Below are positions 20,924 to 31,877 of a stretch of DNA of 64,000 nucleotides, in pieces. The translations under genes were made by a program, and so were the position numbers. Source of the DNA: Spirogloea muscicola (lineage: Eukaryota > Streptophyta > Zygnematophyceae > Spirogloeales > Spirogloeaceae). The notes under the pieces were generated by a model, which saw only the letters and a program-made list of their open reading frames with translations, made no database searches and was not told the DNA's origin. The DNA lies in NCBI GenBank assembly GCA_009602725.1, contig WELB01000071.1, positions 500,649 to 564,648 on the forward strand, written 5' to 3'. Numbering within the stretch: position 1 is the first letter of the stretch; each line of letters opens with the position of its first letter.

Positions 20924-23900
20924 GAGAGCAGCGACACGTTTGACCGGGGCAAGGCGAAGCTCGGGGGCCTCAGCGACCCCCGCCTGGGCACCATCGACCG
21001 CCAGGTCAAGTGCGAGACCTGCGGGGGCTCCATGGCCGAGTGCCCGGGCCACTTTGGGCACCTGGAGCTGGCCAAGCCCATGTTCCACATCGGCTACCTC
21101 AAGAAGGTCCTGGCCATCCTGCGATGCGTCTGCTTCAACTGCTCCCGCCTTCTGGCGGACGAGGTGAGCTTCCGCTGCCACGGACGGCGACTCTGTCCAT
21201 CGAGCACCCCAGGCTTGCCATCCACTCTGCGACCTCACAGCCGCCTTGCAGAGGACTCATGCCCGGGCCGCCACCTGCTCTGCAGGATGATCACAAATTC
21301 AAGCTGGCAAAGCGAGTGCGGCAGCCAAAGCAGCGCCTGCGCAAGATGATGGACTGCTGCAAGAACAAGACCGTGTGTGAAGGCGGGGACGACATCGACG
21401 AGGACCAGGCTGTGGCGGATGGCGCTGATGCAGGAGGAGGGGGTGAAAAGAAAGGGAAGCGCCACGGGGGCTGTGGCGCTCAGCAGCCCAAGTATACAGT
21501 GGATGGCATGAAGATTGTAGCTGAATTCAAGATCAGTGGCAAGCGCAGCGAGGAGCAAGAGCAGTACATGCCTGAGCCGGCTGAGCGAAAGCAGCAGCTG
21601 GGAGCTGACAAGGTCCAGTAGGCATCCCCTTCCTTCTTGACTGGGAAGGGTGTCCCGTGGCGTTTCTCCTTGTCTTCACCTGCTGTAGCGCATGCTCTTT
21701 TGTGTGACCTTGATATGGGGAAAGCCTACAATAGGTTTTGCTGTAAGCTGTTAGCTGGAGTACTTCACTAGCAGGAAGAGGAGTCCTAAATTGAGTCTCA
21801 TGTGTCATATAGGTGCTGAACATTCTGAAACGGATCAGCGACGCAGACAGTGAGCTTCTGGGACTTAACCCTAGATTTGCCAGGCCAGATTGGCTCATAC
21901 TTCAGGTCCTGCCAATACCACCTCCTCCAGTACGCCCATCTGTTATGATGGACAGCTCAGCCCGATCCGAGGTATGATCTCTTGCCCTTTGCGCAAGTAT
22001 TCTTAATCACAACCATATGTGTGCTGATTTGGTTGACTCGATTCATGGTGCTCAAAGATGTGGTCTGACGGATCATGCTGACTTGATACTCATGCCGCCA
22101 AGAGTGTTGCCAGCAAAGATCCCTACAACTATTGACCAGAGGTGCAATGTAATGCTTCTGCAGGACGACCTGACACATCAGCTGGCGATGATTGTACGAC
22201 ACAACGACAATCTCAGGCGCCAGGAGCAGAACGGCGCTCCTACGCATGTTATCAATGAGTTTGTCCAGCTCCTACAATTCCATATCGCCACATACTTTGA
22301 CAACGATCTGCCCGGTCAGCCAAGGGTAGGGCCATTTTTATAAGGCTGCCTTTCGATGCTCACACACAGTGCCCATGATCCTGTGTGTTATCTATTAGAA
22401 GGTCCTTGTCTGCCCATCATTTTATGTTTGTTGAGGTCGATGCAGGCCACACAACGTTCAGGTCGACCTATCAAGTCCATCTGTCAGCGGCTGAAGGCCA
22501 AGGAGGGCCGCATACGGGGCAATCTGATGGGGAAGCGGGTGGACTTCTCAGCCCGCACTGTCATCACTCCTGATCCAACCATCAACATTGATGAGCTTGG
22601 GGTACCTTGGAGCATCGCCCTCAACCTGACTTATCCAGAGACCGTTACACCTTACAACATTGAGAGGTGAGCTGGCAAGCATGAGTGGTGAATTGCTGTT
22701 TGTGTGATTGGAGGGGCACTCAAGAATCACTTTGTGCCCTTGACATCCTTGGTGAGCGCCGTGGCTGCAGGTTGAAAGAGCTGGTGGAAAATGGTCCACA
22801 TCCGCCACCAGGGAAGACTGGTGCTCGGTATATAATTCGCGAAGATGGCCAACGCCTGGACTTGCGGTTCTTAAAGAAGACAAGTGATCGACATCTTGAG
22901 ATTGGCTATAAGGTGCCAATTGAACCATGTGTTGTGTACGTATTAGCATTCTCTTGTCTGTTGTGTCCCTTGTCAAGCGTTTGCATCCTGTACAGTCTGG
23001 GAAGTGGGCACAGAGATACGCACAGAGATGTTTGCTTTGCTGCAGTTGGCAAGGGATACAAGACATACTATGTGTGTGTGATTGAACGACTTTGCACAGG
23101 AGTGCCATTCTTAGGCTTCTCTGACCTCAAGGGGCTTGGATCAAGCTCTGACATTGAGGCTGAGGGCTTAGGCTCAGTGGATCGGCCATAGCTTAAAGCG
23201 TATGTCATGATCTTCACATTACAGCTGTTGCATTCATATTCATGAAGGTCAGGAGCCATGCTCTGTGAGAGCTGTGCGCAGGTTGAGAGGCACTTAGTTG
23301 AGGGTGATCTGGTGCTGTTCAACAGACAACCAAGTCTGCACAAGATGTCGATCATGGGTCATCGAGTTCGAATTATGCCATGGAGCACATTTCGGCTCAA
23401 CCTCTCTGTCACCACACCGTACAATGCGGATTTTGACGGGGACGAGATGAATATGCACGTGTGCCAAACATTCGAGACCCGTGCTGAAGTGACAGAGCTC
23501 ATGGCAGTACCAAAGTGCGTTGTATCTCCGCAGTCTAATAGGCCAGTTATTGGTATCGTGCAAGACTCCCTATTGGGCTCACGCAAGATAACAAAACGCG
23601 ACACATTCATTGAGAAAGATGTTTTCATGAATATCCTCATGTGGTGGGAGGATTTTGAAGGGAAGGTGCCAACACCTGCCATTCTGAAGCCCGGGCCCTT
23701 ATGGACAGGGAAACAAGTCTTTAGCCTAATCATACCAAGACCCATCAACCTCATTCGCACATGCGCTTGGCACCCCGACAAGGAGCCTGGGCATGCCTCC
23801 CCAGGTGACACCCTGGTTCGGATTGAGCGAGGGGAATTAGTCACTGGCATCATCTGCAAGCGCACAGTTGGAACATCCGGTGGCTCCCTCATCCACGTCA

Positions 23901-26900
23901 TCTGGTAAGCTCCCAGCCTTATGGAGGTTCTTCGCACTCATCCTTTCGGTTGTTAATTTCGTAACTGTCAAATTGTTTGACAAGCCCACATTCAAATGAG
24001 CAACTTGGCTGTGTGTTTTACCAGGGAGGAAGTAGGACCAGATGCGGCGCGTAAATTTCTTGGACATGTACAGTGGCTTGTGAACTACTGGCTGCTGCAA
24101 GAGGGCTTTAGCATTGGGATTGGAGACACGATTGCAGATGCAGGCACCATGGAGACAATCAATGAAACAATTGCCCGTGCAAAGGGTGAGGTCAAAGAAC
24201 TCATCAAGAAGGCACAGGATCGAGAGTTGGAAGCTCAACCTGGTCGAACGATGATGGAGTCTTTTGAGAATCGGGTCAACCAGGTCAACAGGAAGCACCT
24301 TTTGCCATTCTGTGGCAAGTCATGGCGAGACACAATATATAGGCACGTATAAGTAAATGCAAATGCTGCAGCCCGAGGCAATGCGTATGCGTTCACTTGA
24401 ACAAGCTACTGATGAGCAACTGTTTCTCACTGAGCAGGTCTTGAACAAGGCCAGAGATGATGCCGGTGCAAGTGCTCAGAAGAGTCTGTCAGAGAGCAAC
24501 AATGTGAAGGCCATGGTCACGGCTGGCAGCAAGGGGTCTTTTATCAACATCTCGCAAATGATTGCCTGCGTGGGGCAGCAGAATGTGGAAGGCAAGCGCA
24601 TACCCTATGGGTTTGTGGATAGGACGCTGCCGCACTTCACAAAGGATGACTATGGGCCAGAGAGCCGTGGATTTGTGGAGAATTCGTACCTACGTGGACT
24701 CACACCTCAGGAGTTCTTCTTTCATGCTATGGGTGGCCGAGAGGGTCTCATTGACACTGCTGTGAAGACATCAGAAACTGGGTACATACAGGTTGGTAAT
24801 TATTGCCCCCTGCATGTGTGCCTCGAGCCTGGGATCATGTTGCACTGGCTGTTATTTTGAGGTGATTTTAGCATAGCTGTACAAGATGTCTTGATCTGAC
24901 AGCACCTGATTTGATTTGCAGCGACGACTTGTGAAAGCTATGGAGGATGTCATGGTCCGCTATGACGGCACAGTACGCAATTCGCTGGGGGATGTTATCC
25001 AGTTTCTTTACGGCGAAGACGGCATGGATGCTGTTTGGATTGAATCACAGACAGTGGACAGCATCCGCATTGACCGCAAGAAATTCGATCGGCTCTATCG
25101 TTTTGAGTTGGATTCTCCCGGCTGGAACCCATCTTACCTGCCTACAGAATATGCAGAGGACATGAAGAACGTGCCAGAGCTGCGCTTGGTGCTGGATGCG
25201 GAGGTTCGTCAGCTGGAGGAGGACCGTGAGGTGCTCTGCACGACAGTTGCGCCGTCCTTGGATACCAATTGGCCTCTGCCAGTCAACCTCAAGCGCCTCA
25301 TTTGGAACGCTCAGAAGATATTCAAGCTTGACTTTACCCGCCAGGTGGACATGTATCCAATGGATGTCATTGACGCTGTGGACAACCTCGTCGATAAACT
25401 CAAGGTTTGCCTACCCTCAAACTTTCAACCATCAGCCCATCTACTCCATAAGCAAAGGTCAATACAAAGCCCCGTCACTAGTGTTGCCTGTTCTTTTGTA
25501 AGTCCTCAGCGATTTGGGATATTTGCCTGTTGGACTGATCACCTCTGGCATAAATGGTCGATGGCCTATGTCAATGTCCACTGCTTTGGAAGAAGTATGC
25601 GATTGCTTTGCAGATGGACAGCTGGTCTGGCAGTCGTGTGAGCATATGCAAGTGTGACATCGTTGCGCAGGTTGTTGTTGGTCAAGACGCTATCAGTGTG
25701 GAAGCGCAGCGCAATGCCACGCTGTTCTTTTGCTGCTTGCTGCGGTCCACCTTGGCAAGCAAGCGGGTCTTGGAGGAGTACAGGCTTTCCCGTGAGGCCC
25801 TGGAGTGGGTTGTTGGGGAGGTAGAGTCTCGCTTCTTGCAGGCCATAGTGGCCCCTGGGGAGATGATTGGCTGTGTGGCGGCGCAGAGCATTGGGGAGCC
25901 TGCTACGCAGATGACTCTCAACACGTTCCACTACGCTGGTGTGAGCGCCAAGAACGTCACTCTGGGAGTGCCTCGCTTGCGGGAGATCATCAACGTCGCG
26001 AAGAAGACAAAGACGCCATCCTTGTCTGTCTATTTGAAGCCCGAAGTGGGTCGCTTTGCCACGGGTGATAAAGTGGCTGAGACTGCTGCGAAGGAGCGCG
26101 CGAAGAGCGTGCAAGTGCAGCTGGAGTACACCACTCTGCGCAGTGTGACTCAGGCAACAGAGATTTGGTATGATCCAGACCCCACGTCCACAGTCATTGA
26201 GGAGGATGCCGAAACTGTCCGCTCCTACTATGAGATGCCAGACGAGGGAGTGTCTGTGGAGCGCATGTCACCCTGGCTGCTCCGTATAGAGCTCAACCGA
26301 GAGATGATGGTTGACAAGAAGCTCACTATGGAAGCCATTGGTGAGAAGATCAATCAAGAGTGGTCGGACGACCTTACCTGTATCTTCAGTGACGATAATG
26401 CGGAGAAGCTCATCCTCCGCGTGCGCATCATGAATGAGGAGGCAGCCAAAGGCGATGCTGCTGCGGAGCAGGCAGATGATGATGTATTCTTGAAGAAGAT
26501 TGAGAGCAACATGCTCACAGAGATGAGCCTTCGTGGAATTGAGGAGATTCGCAAGGTTTTCATCCGTGCTGCCAAGCGGAACCTCTTTGATGATGACCGA
26601 GGAGTACGCACAGAGGAGGAGTGGATGCTGGACACGGAGGGCGTGGCTCTCCTGGCTGTCATGTGCTATGAGGAAGTCGATGCTACTCGCACAACCAGGT
26701 AGGTGTTGTGAAATGCTTCGGTCACGGTGCTCAACTCAGTAGTCTCAATGAGAGCTCGTGCTCAGTCATTTCAGCATTTCTCAAGGCTCTCTTTATGGAC
26801 TTTGTAGTGAATGTGAGAGCAAGATCCCTACTGGGCTGCCAGCCTGTGCTGATTGTCTGCGGTTTTGTTTCTACATGCAGCAATCACCTGCTGGAGGTCA

Positions 26901-28548
26901 TTGAGGCGCTTGGCATTGAAGCTGTGCGGCACTCTCTGCTGAAAGAGCTGCGTGATGTCATCTCCTTTGATGGTTCGTATGTGAACTACCGGCACCTCGC
27001 CATCCTCTGTGACATCATGACGTACCGCGGCCACCTGATGTCGATTACTCGCCACGGCATCAACCGCAACGACACGGGGCCCATGATGCGGTGCTCCTTT
27101 GAGGAGACCGTTGATATCTTACTGGACGCAGCCATATATGCTGAATCGGACCCCTTGCGCGGCGTCACCGAAAACATCATGCTGGGACAGCTTGCACCAA
27201 TTGGGACTGGCCTGTTTGGGCTGCACCTTGACGAGCCTATGCTGCAGCATGCTATCGAGTTGCAGTTACCGTCATACATGGATGCCAGCCAGGGAGGGGG
27301 GATGACTCCATCACGTGCCGGGATGACGCCGCACCACGACATGATGGCCATGTCCCCGTCCTATCTGCTCAGCCCCAACGCGCGCGCTTCCCCAATGGGA
27401 ATGAATACGGCGCAGTTCTCCCCTTACGTTGGCGGCATGGCCTTCTCTCCCTCTGCGTCGCCGTACAGCCCAGCCTCCCCTGGCTACAGCCCCACCTCGC
27501 CCGGCTACAGCCCCACGTCGCCTGGCTACAGCCCCACGTCGCCGACCTACAGCCCTACCTCGCCTGGCTACTCTCCTACCAGCCCGTCCTACAGCCCGAC
27601 GTCGCCCTCCTACAACCCCACTTCTCCCTCCTACAGCCCCACATCTCCCAGCTACAGCCCGACTTCTCCCTCATACAGCCCAACATCGCCGTCGTATAGC
27701 CCTACCTCTCCGTCGTATAGCCCGACCTCTCCTTCTTATAGCCCCACGTCTCCCTCCTACAGTCCCACATCGCCCTCTTACAGCCCAACCTCGCCATCCT
27801 ACAGCCCCACTTCTCCCTCCTATAGCCCCACATCACCCTCCTACAGCCCAACATCACCCTCTTACAGCCCCACATCCCCCACCTACAGCCCGACATCACC
27901 AACTTATAGCCCCACATCTCCGAGCTACAGTCCAACATCCCCAGCGTACAGCCCCGCATCGCCAACGTACAGCCCCACTTCGCCGAGCTACAGCCCAACA
28001 TCGCCCAGCTATAGCCCAACATCACCCACGTACAGCCCAACCTCTCCAAGCTACAGCCCTACATCGCCGCAATATACGCCGAGCAATCCTCAATACTCGC
28101 CCTCCAGCCCTACATATAGCCCCACATCACCAGCATACAGGTGAGTCATGAAACTCGACGATTGCAGTTGATCCTCCTTGATTGGTCATTCCTTTGCTTT
28201 TGCAATGGCTGATTGCATACAAATTGCCACACGCAGCAACTTTGACGTTGTTGCTTGTATAATTGGTGTATGAGTTACAGCCCCAGCTCACCTGCGTACT
28301 CGCCAACTTCTCCTTCGTATTCTCCGGCTAGCGCAACATATAGTCCTGCCTCTTTCACATACTCTCCTACAAGGTCAGGCAACAGTGGCTTGTATCAATG
28401 AGTTTGCTGTGCTTGCCAGTCATTACCACTGTGTGTGCATGTGCAAAATCCTCTGCAAATTCAGCGTTCTGACCTTTATGTGGTGGTTCTCAATTGCAGT
28501 CCAAATCCTTCACCAGCTGGGCCAGAGAGGTGCAGTTGTGCTCCTTAA
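20924..28548 (+). CDS. RPB1: RNA polymerase II largest subunit (RPB1), N-terminus in gap
   Basis: RPB1 carries the catalytic magnesium site of RNA polymerase II and the C-terminal heptad domain. Fourteen exons join in phase: 20924-21163, 21286-21612, 21813-21971, 22164-22325, 22446-22666, 22771-22912, 23282-23904, 24025-24283, 24438-24791, 24922-25404, 25671-26698, 26881-28140, 28275-28373 and 28500-28548, about 1,800 residues after the gap. Seen in order are the zinc-binding [20 protein letters not shown], the active-site loop NADFDGDEM (about 23430), [60 protein letters not shown] and [17 protein letters not shown]. The tail then has about 32 heptads in exon 12 and about five in exon 13, mostly YSPTSPS. 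The acidic, Gly-rich insert [19 protein letters not shown] in exon 2 is not in the animal protein. The last exon gives [16 protein letters not shown]; without the final splice the protein would end at 28401 with SGNSGLYQ. Confidence 0.97.
27455..28140 (+). repeat. CTD heptad-repeat coding array of RPB1
   Basis: About 32 consecutive 21-base units encode Y-S-P-T-S-P-x. The seventh position is Gly or Thr in the first units, then almost always Ser, then Thr, Ala and Gln toward the end. Synonymous codons vary strongly from unit to unit while the peptide is nearly constant, which points to selection on the protein, not recent DNA duplication. One early unit has Asn (YNPTSPS). Confidence 0.95.
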
Positions 28549-29289
28549 TGTAGAAACCATGGAGGGAGGATCTACTTCATCATTTGCTTGCTTATGTTGC
28601 CGACACCCATGTGCTTATGTGTATGTTATATGGCTGCATGCTAAGACTGGTCTGTGATTGATGCACTTGGGGCACCTATCTTGTCAGTGGCTCGCTTGCT
28701 GTGTGATCAATAATGCGTACTTATGTATGTGGTGGATATATTATCGGCTGCAGTGCAACGAAAATTGAGGATGTCTCAAAGTGATTGGATCACGTGCCGG
28801 CATCTACGGCTCAGTGGAGCATGGTGTGTGAGGGCTGCTGTAACTCAGGTGCTGGTGGGCATGACGCGTCTCCAATACACTCATGGAACAGACCTCTTTT
28901 GTCTTGTCCGCCACCTCCGGAACATATGTAGAGGTGTGGGTAGTGTACAGCCGCTACTTGAGCCTGCTTCATGAGTTCTTGAGAACCTCCATGATTGCAG
29001 TGGGGTTTGATGCCCTGCACCACTTAAGCTGAACTCAGGGTGCTGCTTTTCGGCTCTTGAGCAATTTTGGTTGTATGGTTACGGCTGCATTGTGCTGTCG
29101 CTGTCCTGCCTCAGCACTCTCTGTGTATTCTTTTTAGGCAAGGTGCTCACAGCCACCTGCCTTCAGGTTTTGCCTTTATCAGCCTCCCAGGCGTGCTCTA
29201 GCAGCAGTTAAGGATATCCAGTAGGCGCCTCCCACCCTTCTCCCACTGTGTCCAGCTTGCGGCTGCTGCTCATGGGGTAACTGTGTTCA
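28549..29289 (+). other. 3' flank of RPB1
   Basis: No conserved coding sequence was found. The region is moderately AT-rich, has many short open frames on both strands, and probably contains the RPB1 3' untranslated region followed by the first repeat fragments. Confidence 0.5.
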
Positions 29290-29890
29290 TTGTGGCTTGC
29301 TAGACTCATGTGGGGAGTCCTTCCAACTGCCATGCCAACTCTCTGCGTCTGCCCAGTCTTTTCTGGCTGGCTCATCCCAGAGCAAACGTCTCCAACCTAG
29401 AGCCCAGTTCCCATGGAGGAGCTTGCGTCTTGAACAGTCAAGAAATGCTAGCATTGCGAGGAATGCTAGCCTAGACGACGCTCTCGGTCTTTCGCCTCGC
29501 CTGCTAGTTTTGCTCGCCCACCACTCTCCGTTTTCTTGGACTGGCCTCCCAGCCGTCCTCTCGCCGTCCTTCTCTGAATGTCGGGCAATTGGTGGCCATC
29601 TTCACCTTCGGATGGCTTCCATCCGCTTCTTCGACAGGCCGCCAAGGGATACAAGGGATTGGCCGTCGTTCCTGTCGCGCCATGGCGGTTGCCTCTGCAT
29701 ATGGTCGGGGCAATCTTTGCCACGTTTCCTGGATATACTCTGACTTGCGGCTGTTGACAAGAGCTTATTGAGCACCCTTTTGTAGAAGCCAATTGCGTAG
29801 CTGCTTGGTTTGCGCTGTCTGGCCCCCTTCGGACCTTGTCCACTCCTTTTGGCTTGTCCATTTCTTATAGCCATCGCCTTACTTCAGAGA
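29290..29890 (+). mobile_element. Truncated LINE-like 3' end, copy F, with three hairpin relatives
   Basis: A short frame ending at 29771 closes with IYSDLRLLTRAY, matching the ends of copies B, D and E. Upstream relatives of the hairpin repeat occur near 29358 (ctggctggctcatcccagag) and 29536 (ggactggcctcccagcc). A third follows the stop near 29850. Nested or tandem 3' ends would explain this. The nine-base word aatgctagc is also repeated at 29446 and 29463. Confidence 0.5.
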
Positions 29891-30174
29891 CCTGCTTGTT
29901 TCGGCTTGTTCTTTCATTTCCCCTACTGAGCCCACACCTCAGGTCAGAGAAACTAGTCTCCAAAGAGTGGGTCCCCTATCTATAGCAAGAGGCTGCAGCC
30001 AAAGCGCGACCGGCACGCAGATGCAACGTGTGTGCCTTTGACCGCTGCAGACATACTGACAGGCGCTTGTTGTAGACCTGGGCACGAAGAGCCTACGGTG
30101 TTGATATCGGCCTGCTGCCCCCTTGGGCAGGCCATTGCTCCCTGTGGAAGAGCTCCTTGCAGCTCGAACTTCGT

Positions 30175-30488
30175 TCATTCTTTCTCGTAGGCTGGCCAGT
30201 TAAAGCGATCGCCCTCTACTGGAAGAATGAAAGGGCTCGCCCATTGAGGATAGGGGCTGGAAAAGCCAGCCCAACAAAGAATGAACAAGAAGAGCCTTTC
30301 TCTCATTTCTCTTCCTACTGCTGACACGGGGGTATTGAGGGCGCCCTGTCCGTCTCGCTGCAGAGGTCCATGGCCCGGGCGCTGCACCTTCGTGCCGGCA
30401 GAGCCCTCGCTGCTGCCTCTGGCTCTGGCCAGGGGACCCACTTCCAGGAGCCCAGCATCTCTGATCTGCGGCTGCTTAGCAGGGGAAA
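30175..30488 (+). mobile_element. Truncated LINE-like 3' end, copy D
   Basis: The coding-like part (about 30340-30488) reads RSMARALHLRAGRALAAASG in one frame and ends near SISDLRLLSRGK. It matches copy C over its first half and copies B and F over its last residues. Hairpin relatives lie just upstream on plus (30187-30220) and minus (30245-30280). The copy runs tail-to-tail into copy B on the opposite strand. Confidence 0.55.
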
Positions 30489-30741
30489 GATCGTGTATTA
30501 GAAAGAAATGTAGGCCAAATGGCCAGGTACAAAGGCAAGCACATCTAAAAATCTACATAACCTACAGCAGATTGACCCGCTCAATAACCACGGGTCAAAA
30601 CATAAAGGTCACTACTCGATGCATGAATACTAGATGCCAGGAACGGAGCCCTTCTGCCACCTACTAGAGCTCGCCCAGCTTTCTGGTGCAAGGCACTAGC
30701 CTGAGCACGCTTAGCAGGGGTTACTGAGTGTCTCGTAGCAG
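30489..30741 (-). mobile_element. Truncated LINE-like 3' end, copy B, with its 3' tail
   Basis: On the minus strand the frame encodes AQASALHQKAGRALVGGRRA and then SSDLYVLTRGY before its stop at 30585. The untranslated tail (30584-30489) contains gagcgggtcaatctgctgta, atgtgcttgcctttgtac, tggccatttggcc and aatacacgatc. Copy A at 47400-47640 is nearly the same in both parts, so these two are the closest relatives in the window. Confidence 0.65.
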
Positions 30742-31016
30742 CTTTGTTTCTGTTACTTAGCGCTTCCCCTGGCCCCCTTCTCGTACTCTCTTCATTCTTT
30801 TTCGGGCTGGTTGTTCCAGCCCCTATTCTCAATGGGCGAGCACTTTCTTCTGTCTGCCTAGCCTTTGGCTCCGTCATGAACACCTTGTATGCATCTAGCT
30901 GGCATTTCACAGCCGATTTTTTCATATCAGCAGCCGCTTTCTCTTTCTCTTCGTGGCTTGCTGCTCCAGTCGGGAATTGGAGTGTGTAATCAGTGTAATG
31001 GGTGCGTGGAGTGTGT
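30742..31016. repeat. Hairpin repeat copy and flanking unassigned DNA
   Basis: At 30775-30845 the plus strand carries the hairpin motif (gggctggttgttccagcccc, then tattctcaatgggcgagc). The rest has a low-complexity tttctctttctc stretch and no recognised gene. Confidence 0.5.
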
Positions 31017-31190
31017 TGAGGAGGGCCTGAGTGGCCAAGTACAAAAGCAAGCACATTGACATATGCACATCACCCGCTGCTAACCTGACCCGCTCAGTAA
31101 CCACGAGTCAGCACATAGAGACGAAGACTCTTCCAGAGCAGGGCCATGGCTGCGACTGGCCAGCCCAGAACGAAAGAATGAACAAAAAGC
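31017..31190 (-). repeat. LINE-type 3' tail fragment and hairpin copy, minus strand
   Basis: Reading the minus strand, ggttactgagcgggtcaggt and atgtgcttgcttttgtactt, tggccactcaggcc repeat the tail of copies A and B. A hairpin relative (ctgggctggccagtcgcagc) lies at 31148-31168 on the same strand. No coding part is attached. Confidence 0.55.
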
Positions 31191-31327
31191 AACATATTAA
31201 GATGCATGCTCCAGTTATAAGGTCTCGCCCCACGTGGCGGTGTCGGTGGGCCGGTGCCCCGGGCGGCCGCCCTGAGCTGGATGAAGTTGGTCGGGTCGCC
31301 GAGCTATGGCGGTCCATGACAGACAAA

Positions 31328-31447
31328 TTCCCCGCCGCCACCGCCGCCGCCGCCGCCGCCGCCATGTGCGGCCCTGGCGCCGCCGGGCCCGTCGGAGCTC
31401 CCGCCGCTGCGCCGCCGTGGCAATGAGCCGCCGCCGCCGCCGCCGCC
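31328..31447. repeat. GCC/CGG trinucleotide repeat blocks
   Basis: Two simple (gcc)n blocks, at about 31330-31363 and 31427-31446, flank Gly/Ala-type GC-rich DNA. Both strands give meaningless Ala, Gly or Pro runs, so they are not taken as coding. Confidence 0.8.
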
Positions 31448-31474
31448 ATTGAGCAGCTCGCAGCAGGTCAGCTC

Positions 31475-31560
31475 AGCAGCAGGTGATACACATCTGCCGA
31501 TGTGCTTGCCCTTTGTACTTGGCCACTCAGGCCCTCCATCGCTCACCACACCTTCCATGG
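31475..31560 (+). repeat. LINE-type 3' tail fragment, plus strand
   Basis: The words gcaggtgatacacatctgcc, gatgtgcttgccctttgtac and ttggccactcaggccctcc match the minus-strand fragment at 31017-31110. The two therefore form an inverted pair about 400 bases apart. Confidence 0.55.
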
Positions 31561-31877
31561 CCTGCACCGGCTCACTGGCGCCACGCGAGCCGCTTGCCAG
31601 ACTTGGGTTTGGGCTTGCCGAGGCGGTGGCAGCTACCGTTAGGCGGGCGTTGGCGGCGGCCAGCCGGTGGACTTCCATTGGCGCAACCTGGCGGCCCTCG
31701 CGGCGCCCATTAGTGGCCGTCTGACAGGCCCGATCATCTTGACGTCACTGCCTTGGCGGGCCCGTTGCCGATGCTCTCCGCCGTGCGCGATTCTCTGGGC
31801 CGGCACTCGAGGCTCCGAGGCCACCAGGCCGCCGTCGTGGCCTTGGCCACCGCCCGACGCCGCCGGCTGAGCCAGCC
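31561..31877. other. GC-rich 5' flank of the aspartyl protease
   Basis: No gene was recognised. The DNA is GC-rich up to the protease start, like the other gene starts in this window. Confidence 0.4.

Noticed and set aside
19334-21349. Long ORFs spanning the 561-base N run
   Set aside because: Undetermined bases translate as X without stops. Only the CNH and RPB1 parts on each side are supported.
27702-28049. A 115-codon minus-strand ORF rich in Gly, Met and Cys
   Set aside because: It is the mirror of the RPB1 heptad array; any strand of such a repeat is open.
31328-31447. An Ala-rich protein encoded by GCC runs
   Set aside because: It is a simple trinucleotide repeat open in several frames on both strands, with no flanking conserved exon.
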